Assembly: GCA_031472005.1 (NCBI GenBank)
Contig: PZJY01000002.1
Coordinates: 2,728,001 to 2,792,000, forward strand
DNA: 64,000 nt
Source of the DNA: Tetracladium setigerum
Taxonomy: Eukaryota > Ascomycota > Leotiomycetes > Helotiales
Direction of reading: 5' to 3'
Part shown: one piece after another, positions 25,220 to 35,202 of the stretch
How positions within the stretch are numbered: position 1 is the stretch's first letter
Layout of the letters: each line of letters begins with the position of its first letter
Translations under genes and position numbers: made by a program
Notes under the pieces: generated by a model
Databases searched by the model: none
What the model saw: only the letters and a program-made list of their open reading frames with translations
What the model was told of the DNA's origin: nothing

Positions 25220-26177
25220 TAGCTGCTGGTGGAAATGCAAGCATACGGACATGTTAGACTAATTTCTGGAGATGGGGGAAATGGGGGCGTGCGATGGTGA
25301 CTAGCGAAGTGTTCCTGGTTTTCATTTTCTCCAATATTGATGCCCAATAACGCGAGACATTAAAAGCAATGCCATAACTTTATAACCTACGAATATGAAT
25401 TGTCATCACAGCCAGAAGTTTCGGTAAGTCATAATATCTCATGATGGCACGAGAAAAGCTAGGACTCCTTTGCCTTGGCATCACGGCAGACAAACACACA
25501 CACGCACCTTGCAGCTCCTTTGTACCATAAATGGCTTTGTTAGACGCCCGAATCGCATGTTATCATCGGAAGAAGCTAGCGTCCGGTGGAAATGTTTGCA
25601 AGTTGCAACCCTTTTTCCAACTCGCAAATGCAGTGTACCCCAACCTATCACCAACAACATCCAACATCACAAACCTATCGCCCATAATCCAACCCTAAGC
25701 ACAGTCACCACCCTATCACCAAAAACAAAACCAACCACAGGTAGAGTCACTTGCATGAGGTTACTCAGTAGGTAATCAGTCAGCTGGCAATCCCTTTGCT
25801 CTCAAGAGAGGAGATGGAAATTTTGGGTTTCTCTTTTCTGGCTTTTTTTTTTTTTTTTTGGAAAAAGTGCGGGTTTTCTGATTGAAGAATTTGTTGCGAT
25901 TTTAGAGACTCAAGACTGTCTTCACCTACTTTATTGGCTCTCTATTATCTTTGAGGCAGTATAGGGAGGTTCGAGACTTGCCCTTTCCCCTTCCCGTATC
26001 TTCGTCCCCTGCGCCTCCCTTTCGTCGCCAGTTTGCTGTCTCCGTCGTTTGAACTTTATCTGGACTTTTCTCCCTTATTTGGCTGTCAGTGTCACAGCTT
26101 TGATTTTCAAAATCACATCCAGAGAGAGACAAGAGATAGGCATTACTTTTAGCAGACGATTGCGTTCTGCCTTCATC
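25220..26177. other. Intergenic region upstream of the P450
   Basis: Nearly 1 kb without a recognisable gene. A T tract lies near 25845-25860. A pyrimidine-rich stretch at 25970-26030 probably belongs to the P450 leader. Confidence 0.5.
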
Positions 26178-28345
26178 ATGGCTCACACATCAACAGACAC
26201 GGTCAAGACTGTTGTCGGATTGCTACTAGCTTTTTGCTGGTACATTGTGAGTTATTTCACATCTATCCAGCCTCGAAATAAGTTCCTGGCTAACAGGTTA
26301 ATCTCAGAAATTTATCGGATCGAGATTCGAGCATCCATTGTTCTGGGCTACAGTTCACGTACCTTCTCCTCCTTTTCTCCAGAAACCTAAACATAAATCC
26401 AACTAAATTGTCAACAGCTAGCGTCAATCCCCATCGCCATATCAATCCTGCGAAGAAGCTACCATGGCCTCTCCCAGTTCCCTGGTCCGTGGCTCTGGAG
26501 TGTCACTCGCTTGCCGATGTTCTGGTATCTCTGCAAAGGAGAGTTGCCACAGAAAATTGCACAGCTGCACGAGAAGTATGGAGAAGTGGTAAGAATTGCG
26601 CCTACAGAGTTATCTTTCACGTGTGAGGAGGCTTGGGCTCCGATTTACAACAAGCCGGTCAACAAGCCGCAGCTGAGGAAGGATCCCAGTGAGTTCTCGC
26701 CCTTGGTCTCCCACACACTTCATGAAGTATTCTGACCGATTCGTTTTATTACTAGCTCAATTCCTACGCTCTACTTCTGGGGTGGGTGGATTACATCATG
26801 AACATTCTGATTCGGCTCATGGGCATGTTAGGTACGTGATACTTTTATGGGAGCAGGTTTTAATGCAACTAATATGCAGCAGACGGAATTTCTCACACGC
26901 CTTTGCAGAAAAGACCATGTTGGAACAAGAGCGCATTATTCAGTCCTACATTTCCCACTTCATCACTCGCATCCAACATCTAGATGGTAAAGCTGCTGAT
27001 GTGTGTAATCTCTACAACTGTTTGACGTTTGACATCATTGGAGATCTTGTCTTCGGGAATCTTTTGGCTCTCTAGAGGATTCCACCCTACATGTAAGTTT
27101 TCTCCTCTTTCGAACCATTCAATTGTGGCTTACTATGCTGACTTTGGAGTAGCCGTGGATCAGGAATATATTTACCCACGTTGCGGCCATGATTGTTGTT
27201 GGGATGATCCAAAAGTTTACCTTTGTCTTCTCAGTTCTTTCCACGCTGATGCGGAGGAAGATGAGAGAGGCGGAGTATAAACATCACGCTTTTGTTTTGG
27301 AGAAGTTAAACAGACGTTTAGAGCTTGAAACTGAAAGGCCAGACTTGTAGGTAAATTTCCCATTATGCTGGGGAACTACTGACACGCAGAGTAAACAGTA
27401 TCACGCATGTTCAGAAATCTCTTAACACGCCATCTGGTATCAATCTTACTCAACTTGAGGAGACAGTGAACCAGCTTATCATTGGTGGCTCAGTAAGCTT
27501 CGATTTCTCTTCGTGTCACAAATTTCATTACCTAACACTAACAAACAAAAAGGAAACCACGGCCACTGTTCTCTCCTGCTGTACCCACCTCCTTCTCACC
27601 AACCCCAACACCATCACCCAACTCAAAAGCCTCATCCGTCCCTCCTTTCCTACGTCATCATCTATTACAATGAAGAACTTGAACCATCTCTCCTCCCTCA
27701 ATGAACTCAACTACCTCCACGCCGTCCTCTCTGAGACACTTCGGCTTTTCCCTCCAACTCCAGGGAATTTGACTAGACTTACGCCCTCCGGTGGTTGTGA
27801 GATTGCTGGTAGGACAGTAGCAGGTGACATGTTGGTTGGTGTCAATTTGTATGCAGCGGGGAGGTCTGAGGAGAATTTTAAAGACGCGGGGATGTTCAAG
27901 CCGGAAAGGTGGTTGGGTGGGGAGGAGTATGAGAGTGATAAGTTGAAGAGTGTTCAATCTGTACCTTTCCCCTGGTTATTATATTCTTCTTCTATTCTAG
28001 TTTGCTCTCTGGTACGATAAAACTAACGATTTTGGGGTGTGTAGTTCTCAATTGGTCCACGAAGTTGCATGTACGTCTTCTCCTTCTAGCTCTTCCCCCC
28101 TTCTTTCCAATCCCGAAGTTTTCAAGAGAACACCGCTGACGGACTACCCCAGCGGCAAAAATCTAGCAAACATGGAACTGTGTCTCGTACTTACCCGTTT
28201 GATCTTCGAGTTTGATCTTGAGCTTCAACCAGAGAGCCAGAAGTGGAGTAAGGGCATGAAGATTTGGGGTTTCTTTGATAAACCACCTTTGATGGTTAAA
28301 TTCGTTCCTGTTCAGAGGGAACCTGATTCAGTGATGGAATTTTAG
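26178..28345 (+). CDS. Cytochrome P450 monooxygenase (one frameshift)
   Basis: ER-anchored heme monooxygenase of about 513 residues. Proposed exons: 26178-26246, 26418-26688, 26756-26831, 26883-27092, 27153-27346, 27399-27492, 27553-27960, 28045-28070, 28153-28345. N-terminal hydrophobic anchor, then the proline hinge FPGPWLW. Helix-C region RRNFSHAF; I-helix GGSETTAT near 304; K-helix ETLR near 364; FKPERWLG; heme loop FSIGPRSCIG with Cys near 449, carried on a 26-nt exon. The frame breaks in the GGG at 27055-27057; one more G restores LVFGESFGSLED and makes 1542 coding nt. The sequence style resembles isotrichodermin C-15 hydroxylase-like fungal P450s. No polyketide, peptide or terpene backbone gene is nearby, so substrate is unknown. 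The first intron (171 nt) is unusually long and its boundaries are the least certain. Confidence 0.9.
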
Positions 28346-29057
28346 ACGTTGAGATTATTGTGGTAGTATTGATTGGGGTGGAGTTTGAGTGTTCTGAATC
28401 GCGAAGAAAAGGGGAGGAGGGGTGATAGGGACATTGCCTGTGGATGGGTGGTACGTTTGGCGCATGAAGTGGGTCGTTTTTGTCGTGACGGGTAGAATTT
28501 TCTTACCACTGTGAATTGTAGAATATAGCTCTATATTCTTTTGGAAGTGATTGGGAGTGATGTTGAAGAGATTAGTAAGTTGAAGAATGTGGGGTGCGTG
28601 TAAGCGACTAAGCGAAATTCAAAATCAACAACTTGTTGCTGACGTGAAAGATCGCAGTATCAATCAATCACAATACTCATCGCAAAAGGCTCTCGGAGTC
28701 AAGAGCAAAAACCACGAGATTAGTTGTGATTGTGTATTTAGCTAATAGTGAAAGAATCCAATACGTGATTCGTCATCTTCAACTTATTGACTCGAACCCA
28801 ACAACACTTCGTCCCATCGCAAATGAATCATGTTGTTATATCATGTAAATTAACAAATCTAATCAGAGATTCTGATGCAATTATGAAGTATAATAACCCA
28901 GGTAGAATTTCCTAGAATTCCCCTCTTTCACTAAACACATACTCTATCTCTCATCAACCCCGACCCTCAGCATTTCTACATCTTTATAACCAGCTCTACC
29001 ACTACCAGCTTTTCAAAACCAGGGAAGGAAATCCAGAAAAAGAAGAACAATCACAAA
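28346..29057. other. Intergenic region, no gene seen
   Basis: About 0.7 kb, AT-leaning. It contains the P450 3' end and a CT-rich promoter-like stretch before the next gene. No repeat or RNA gene is recognised. Confidence 0.5.
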
Positions 29058-30126
29058 ATGTGTAAATACAAACCAATCCGCCACGCCCAGTGCAACCACT
29101 TGTCATACTGGCTAGAAGGCCGCTGTTGGTCATCGCGCGGTAGGGATTTGTGCCCAGCAAAAGAGTATGACAGCACACTACAAAGCAATAACTCTACCGG
29201 ATACGATAAAATCTATACAATGAACGATAAATGTTCAAGTTGTGTGGAGCATGAGGAAGCCGAGAGGAAACGATTGGAGGAAGTGGATCGATTGGAGCGG
29301 GATAGAATCGAGAATGAACGATTGGAGCGGGAGAGAGCTGAGGATGAACGACAATTGGAGTGGGAGAGAGCCGGAAATGACCGAATATCTTGGGTGAGAC
29401 TTGATGAGGAATATAGGGAGCGATGCGACAGAAACCCTGGCAGTGACGGTGACGGCGACGGTGGGTTCTTTTAGGGGGAGGGGTTCCTTCTCCTCTCTCC
29501 CTTCCCCCTACTGACTCAATGCTTGCTTTGTGTTTTTAGCGTACTCATATATTTCGTTACATCACGCAGTCCCCAAAAGCCACGAAACCCCCGGGTATAC
29601 AGGAGGAGGTCTCGAAAGATGGGAGAAAGAAGGCATAGCCCAAAAAGCGGCAGAGAGACGACTTTTGGAACAACAGAAAAAAGAAGCGGAAAGACTGCTT
29701 GCAGCCTCAAAACAACAAAATGCAGCAGCGGAGGAGAAAAAGGCGACAGAAGGACAAATGTTGGCACAACGGAAAAAAGAAGCGAAAAGACTGCTTGCCT
29801 CGAAACACAATGACAAGGCAGCAGCGGAGGAGAAAAATGCGGCAGAGAACGCAAAGACGAATGTTGATGTTCACGCAAAGGTTAAGAAGGAGAAGAGAGA
29901 CAAATCACCACCTCTGGCGTCGGTGATGAGTGGTATGCATAGCAGAGTGGGTAGGTCGAGTTTACCGGATCCTGGTTTGCGCCCTGTTGTTGCTGTGGAG
30001 AAGGATGGGAAGTGGTCGAGGAGAACTTGGTATGGTGGTGGGGAGAGGGAGGGTAAGAAGAAGGAAAGTGAAGGTGGAAGGGGGAAAGAAAAAATGGAGG
30101 GACAAAGTAGTTGTGTGGTGATGTGA
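29058..30126 (+). CDS. Charged coiled-coil protein with Cys-rich N-terminus and CaaX end
   Basis: No known family is recognised. Two exons (29058-29460, 29540-30126; GTGGGT...TTTTTAG) give 329 residues without frame breaks. The N-terminus has spaced Cys/His (MCKYKPIRHAQCNH, CWSSRGRDLC, CSSCVEHEE), which could bind a metal. A Glu/Arg-rich coiled coil follows (EAERKRLEEVDRLERDRIE). The second exon adds a Lys/Ala/Gln-rich coiled coil with a repeated QKKEAERLLA / RKKEAKRLLA unit (about residues 170-240). A basic, Gly-rich tail ends SSCVVM, a good CaaX prenylation signal. This suggests a membrane-tethered scaffold, but that is inference from the terminus only. Confidence 0.75.
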
Positions 30127-30529
30127 TGAAGTATCAAGTGGGAGGGGAGTTGGTCGAAATGCTTGGCGCACTGCAAGATTGGTACCTACCTACCGAGATA
30201 GACAGGGTTTAGGACTCAAAATCGAAGGTTTCTCTAATATACCTCTTGATCGAGCTGAAAAGCTGTAACCTGCCGTGGGTATATTCTTGGATAAATGCGT
30301 CGTCCTGGACAACTATGCAAGTGTTTTTGGGCCTGTCCTCCAATCAAATTGTTTGGCACCTCCACTTAGTTATAAATATTCTGTCGTGAGGAAGAGACAA
30401 TGATATAAAAGCACTTCACTTGAGTATAACGTAACAATTGTAGAGGAGCAAAGATTAGGAAAGGGTAAAATAAACGCTGATGTAGAATATATACCCGCCT
30501 TCCTTCTCCTATAAAGATGCAAAACTGCC
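30127..30529. other. Convergent 3' region
   Basis: About 400 bp between the 3' ends of the coiled-coil gene and the aminotransferase. No gene or structured repeat is seen. Confidence 0.5.
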
Positions 30530-31854
30530 TTAACACACACGTAGCACCCCCCTCAACACGGTAACAAGTCTCAAAACCTCCACATCACGCATCTCATAAT
30601 CAATCGGCAAATAAACAACCTTCTTCATCATCTCCCTCGCTCTCACCGATTGCCCCTCCCCCACAACAGCCAAACTCGTTCCCCCATCCGCACAATCATA
30701 CCCCCGCTCATACAAAACCCTCGCAAACACCTCCGGATCCTCCACCCTCACAGGACAAAGCCAGTAATGATGATCCCTCAGATCAAATCCAATCGGCCGC
30801 ACCTTCTCCAAAGCAAGCAATTCAAAAATCCTGTTTACTCTCTGCCTCCTCCGCTTCAAGATCTCCTCATCAAAACGCTCTATCCGTCTACGCAACAGCG
30901 TCTGCAGCAAGAACGACGGCTGGTATTTAATCTTCACCAAGAGCGTACTCGGCTCAAAACTCCTGCTCAGCTTCCTTATCAAGACATGATGATCCATTCG
31001 CAACACCCTCTCGACTAGGATCAAAAAGATGCCATACGCCCACAAACTATCCGTCAGGGCTTTGAAAACGGCACACTTCACCACCTTCAGCACAAACGCA
31101 CTCTCCTTCTGTCGCGGGTACAGCGCTTGCAATCTCGCGACGTCCGCGCGCAGAATTGGATCCCAAATCATGAGAATTCCACCGCCGAAAGCTGTGCATG
31201 TTTTGATCAGTCCGAAGGAAAACATGCTCACGTCCGCACCTTCACAACCGACATACTCCCTCCCAGCAAACGCCTCAGCACAATCCTCAAAAATCACAAT
31301 CCTCTCTCCCCCAGCATCATCCTCCCCCCTCTCTCCCCTTCAGCCCTCCTCACCACCTCAACAATCTCCTCAAATCCCTCCATCCTCCCCCCGAAAAGAT
31401 GCGCTATCAACACCGCTCTCGTGCGTGGTGTGATGAGCGCGTAGACGTCAGAAGCTGAAACTGTACCGTCAGGTTGGACATCTATTGCGATGGGAATGAG
31501 TCCGTGGGCCTGGATGATGCGTATCATATCTGGGATTGTGATGGCGGAGATGAGAATTTCACTTCCGGGTGGGAGGGAGAGGGAGTGGAGGCAGAGGTCG
31601 AAACCGCTGCGGACGGTGAGGGTGGTGAGAGTCGTGAGGGCGCTGGATGGAGACCATGGTGAGGATGGGAGGAGGGTGGTGGTTTGGTGGGAGGGGCTTT
31701 GAGAGGAGGTTTGAGAGGGCGTGACGATGGTGGTGGTTGTGGTGGTGGTAATCTTTGTGAACGTCTTGAAGAAGGTATGAAAGGCGGTCCAGAGGATGGA
31801 GATGATATCAGACCAGCTGATGTCGATTTTTTTGCGGGCGTATGTTGCAATCAT
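30530..31854 (-). CDS. DegT/DnrJ/EryC1/StrS-type PLP aminotransferase (one frameshift)
   Basis: Fold-type I PLP enzyme of the sugar-aminotransferase family, 441 residues after correction. Conserved parts: LPPGSEILISAITIPDMI, AHGLIPIAIDVQPDGTV, ITPRTRAVLIAHLFGG, IFEDCAEAFAG, and GADVSMFSFGLIKTCTAFGGG with the PLP lysine near 218. A threonine run and Ser/Thr/Pro-rich segment sit near the N-terminus. The frame breaks at the C run 31324-31329 (six G on the coding strand); a seventh G joins RRAEGERGG to GGERIVIFEDC. The C-terminal half (WLCPVRVEDPEVFARVLY) is the family's small domain. It is divergent from the alkyl-DHAP synthase gene, with 0.8 kb between starts. The family is mostly bacterial, so an old transfer is possible but not shown here. 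Substrate unknown. Confidence 0.88.
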
Positions 31855-32664
31855 TTTTTATTTTTCTATTGAAAGAAAGATAGATTTGAAAAATCTCATC
31901 TGATGTTTGTCGTTCTATATGTGTGTGTTTCTTCTTTGAGTCCTCTAATAACCATTAAGAATCAGTAAAGGAAAAAGGATACACAGATAGATAGCAATGA
32001 GATATGTACCTAGAGGAAAGACGTGTAGAAAGTCATCTATGTGTGACTACCTCATGTATCACGAGCAAGAAATCCAGTCCCCTCAGTCCTGTGAAAGGGG
32101 AGAAAAAAAAAGACTAACTAACCTCGGACTTTGACTTTTATATTTCTGCAATGTCATCAACTCTTCCCCTGTTCCCAAACTGTGGGAAAGTCTCGAATTG
32201 GTTCTCAGCCGTTAAAGAACCGGGATGGTATCGATGTGTGGCTTGATATCGATATTGAATGAGCCCACTCGGGGGATTTTTTTTCCACAGCTGGCCTGCA
32301 TGGTCTGGCTTGGTAGGTATTTAGCCGGCGCAGGTGCACACGCAAACAGCAAGCAAGTAGACGGACGAGGACGGATTTTCGGCGGTACATACATAATAAC
32401 ATTTAGCTTATTTAAGTAAGGTAGTACTTGTACGGACTTCCAGCTGAAAACACAACATCTCTCAGTTCTCTTTGCTCGTGTGATCTTTTTTTGCATTGTT
32501 TTGAATTTTTTTACCTGGGCTTAGGTAGGAAGGAGGTAAGTACTTGTTTAAATCTTCGATTTCTGTTTGTTTTGAAAAGTCGGCTAACCAAAGGGGAAAA
32601 AAGGCAAGAATCAACAAAAATATAAGGACAAGAGGAGAGAGAGAGAGAGATCAGAACAGGAAAA
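31855..32664. other. Divergent promoter region, aminotransferase / alkyl-DHAP synthase
   Basis: 810 bp shared by two divergent genes, so co-regulation is possible. It contains a GA dinucleotide run near 32633-32651 just before the synthase start. No gene is seen. Confidence 0.5.
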
Positions 32665-34596
32665 ATGTCGAACCTTTTCTGGTCACTTCTTGGTTACACC
32701 ACCATTCCAACCAGCACCGCCTTTCCTCCTCCACCAACAGAAACCAGCAGTTCTAAACTCATCATCCCAACCCCAAGAATCCCTCCTCCCTCCAAAGACG
32801 ATAAAGACAAAAACAAAAACAAAGATCAAGTAGACGACGACACACCCCGCCTCGACGTCTGGGGCTTCACCGACACGCAATTCACCACAACACCCACAGG
32901 TGAGACCACGGTGACAGGCACACGCTACCCCCTCTCCGGCCAAACGCTACCCTCTCTCCTCCCCTGGATCAGCAGTATTCTCCAAGTCACCGTGCCATCC
33001 AATCTCGCCTTCCCATCCACCTACCCACCCAAAAACATTTCTCAAAATGAAGTGATCCATCATGATTTCATTAGAGAACTACAGAGGCGATTACCGGATG
33101 TTGAGGTCTCTCGTGATGAGGAGGAGAGGTTACGACGGGGTCATGGACACACGCAGGAGGAGATGTTCAGTATCAAACATGAAAGCGGAAGCGGAAGCGA
33201 AAGCGGTATCTCTCGAGTTCCAGACGCCGTCATCTTCCCCCGCAGCGAAAACGACATTATAACCCTCGTACAGCTCTCCTTGGAAGCGCAATACAAACAT
33301 AAGATCTCGCTCATCCCCTACGGCGGCGGCACAAACGTCAGTAACGCACTCACCTGCCCTCCCTCAGAACACCGCATGATCCTCTCCATCGACATGTCGC
33401 GCATGTCACAAATCCTCTGGATCGACCCCGTGAATCACACAGCTTGTATCCAAGCCGGTGCCATCGGAAGACATCTCACTCGAGAGCTGGCCGTGCATGG
33501 CTTCACCATGGGACATGAACCGGATAGCATTGAATTCTCCACGCTGGGCGGCTGGATCGCCACGAACGCGAGTGGGATGAAGAAGAACAAATACGGCAAC
33601 ATTGAGGATTTGCTCGTTGATGTGTCGGTGGTCACTAGTGCGGCCAAAGTCTTAAAGAGAGAGTTTGCGCTGCCGAGGGAATCGCTTGGACCGGATGTGA
33701 GGAGGTTGATCTTGGGATCTGAAGGGACATTGGGCATCATCACCGAAGCTGTGGTGAAGATCTTTCCGCTGCCGGAGGTGCAACGGTATGGATCGGTGTT
33801 ATTTCCTTCGTTTGAAGAAGGCGTGGCGTTTATGTATGCCTTGACGCGCAAGAATGCGCAACCTGCGAGTGCGAGGTTGGTGGATAATTTGCAGTTCCAG
33901 CTCAGCATGGCTTTGAAGCCCGCTGCGGCGAGCGCGGTGGCGGCGTGGAAGAGTAAGTTGCAAAAGGCGTATGTGACGGGTTGGAAGGGCTTCGATCCCA
34001 ATAAGATGGTGGCGTGTACGTTGGTGTTTGAAGGCACGAGGAAATACGTCGATGGACAGGAGAGGAGCGTCTATGCCATTGCCGGCCAACACCGCGGCAT
34101 GAGAGCCGGTGCGGAGAATGGGGAGAGAGGGTATCTCTTGACGTATAATATTGCGTATATTCGCGATTTCGGGATTGAGCATTTCGTTCTTGCGGAATCT
34201 TTCGAGACTTCGGTTGCCTGGTCCGGTGTGTTGGAACTCTGTGAGAGGGTGAAGGCGAGAGTGCATCGTGAACATGCCGAGAGAAAGCTACCGGGGAAAC
34301 CATTCGTGACGTGTAGAGTCACGCAGGTATATGATACGGGCTGTGCGGTGTACTTTTACTTTGCCCTTTTCTTTGAGGGCGTCGAAAGGCCGTCGGAGGT
34401 GTATGCGGAGATTGAAAGGGCTGCGAGAGATGAGATCTTGCTGTGTGGTGGCTCGTTATCGCATCATCATGGCGTGGGGAAATTGAGGAAGGAGTTTTTG
34501 GATAGAGTGATGTCGGAGGAGGCGTTGGAATGGAGAAGTAAAATGAAGAATGCGCTGGATCCGGATAACATTTTTGGATCTGGGAATGTGGTTTGA
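32665..34596 (+). CDS. AGPS: Alkyldihydroxyacetonephosphate synthase-like FAD enzyme
   Basis: FAD oxidase/transferase that would exchange the acyl chain of acyl-DHAP for a fatty alcohol, the ether-bond step of ether lipid synthesis. One uninterrupted exon of 643 residues. After a low-complexity Pro/Ser/Lys/Asn N-terminus come LDVWGFTDTQF and RYPLSGQTLP. The FAD-binding motifs are PYGGGTNVSNALTCP and GHEPDSIEFSTLGGWIATNA, then GMKKNKYGNIEDLL and ILGSEGTLGIITE. The C-terminal domain has LLTYNIAYIRDFGIEHF, SFETSVAW, CRVTQVYDTG and the active-site SLSHHHGVGKLRKEF near 595. I see no C-terminal peroxisomal SKL-type tripeptide (it ends GNVV) and no clear PTS2. The enzyme may therefore be non-peroxisomal or imported otherwise. 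D-lactate dehydrogenase-like relatives are a weaker alternative; the GHEPDSIEFS motif favours AGPS. Confidence 0.92.
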   Translation: MSNLFWSLLGYTTIPTSTAFPPPPTETSSSKLIIPTPRIPPPSKDDKDKNKNKDQVDDDTPRLDVWGFTDTQFTTTPTGETTVTGTRYPLSGQTLPSLLPWISSILQVTVPSNLAFPSTYPPKNISQNEVIHHDFIRELQRRLPDVEVSRDEEERLRRGHGHTQEEMFSIKHESGSGSESGISRVPDAVIFPRSENDIITLVQLSLEAQYKHKISLIPYGGGTNVSNALTCPPSEHRMILSIDMSRMSQILWIDPVNHTACIQAGAIGRHLTRELAVHGFTMGHEPDSIEFSTLGGWIATNASGMKKNKYGNIEDLLVDVSVVTSAAKVLKREFALPRESLGPDVRRLILGSEGTLGIITEAVVKIFPLPEVQRYGSVLFPSFEEGVAFMYALTRKNAQPASARLVDNLQFQLSMALKPAAASAVAAWKSKLQKAYVTGWKGFDPNKMVACTLVFEGTRKYVDGQERSVYAIAGQHRGMRAGAENGERGYLLTYNIAYIRDFGIEHFVLAESFETSVAWSGVLELCERVKARVHREHAERKLPGKPFVTCRVTQVYDTGCAVYFYFALFFEGVERPSEVYAEIERAARDEILLCGGSLSHHHGVGKLRKEFLDRVMSEEALEWRSKMKNALDPDNIFGSGNVV

Positions 34597-35202
34597 AGGT
34601 CGGGCTGGAATGTGTAGAGGGGAGCTAGCACGTTGCGAAATCGATTACCTAGAAATGATGTTGTCAGATTTAAATCCATCTTGAGGTTGCCAAGAAGTTG
34701 GAATGCTGTCATACCTGTCAAGACGAAGATGATCATGTAGGGTCATTACCAATATGAAAGTCTAGAACGGCAAAGAAAAAAGTTGAACAAAGAGAAAATA
34801 CAAATAGAAGTTTCCCTCTAAAAAGAAAGTACAGCTAGCAGATTGCTTGCCCATTCAATCACGAGAAGTCAAGAACTGATTGTATAGTATTTTGTTTTTT
34901 TCATTGAAGACGTATCTTTCTGATTCTATATAACTGACACAAGAAAATATCGCTGATGATTGAGCAACGTCGTTAAAACACCAAACCCATTGAATGATCC
35001 CAATTTGAGAAGTGTGTTCTTATACATACACAGACAGCCCTGATTGATGTCCTCCACTCCCACCATCTTTGAAAAATAATAGCAGACAACCACTATACAT
35101 GACACAGTGATGTGATAAAACGCCCAAGTGTGATCCCATGACAAATTGAAACGCTAAAACGCAGCAACCAATTCCAAAATAAGCAAGTCAATATTGACCA
35201 AG
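34597..35202. other. Convergent 3' region
   Basis: About 600 bp between the 3' ends of the AGPS-like and bZIP genes. AT-rich; no gene or repeat is recognised. Confidence 0.5.

Noticed and set aside
26178..28345. A secondary-metabolite cluster around the P450
   Set aside because: No polyketide synthase, peptide synthetase, terpene cyclase or transporter lies nearby; the neighbours are a histone-like gene and a coiled-coil protein.
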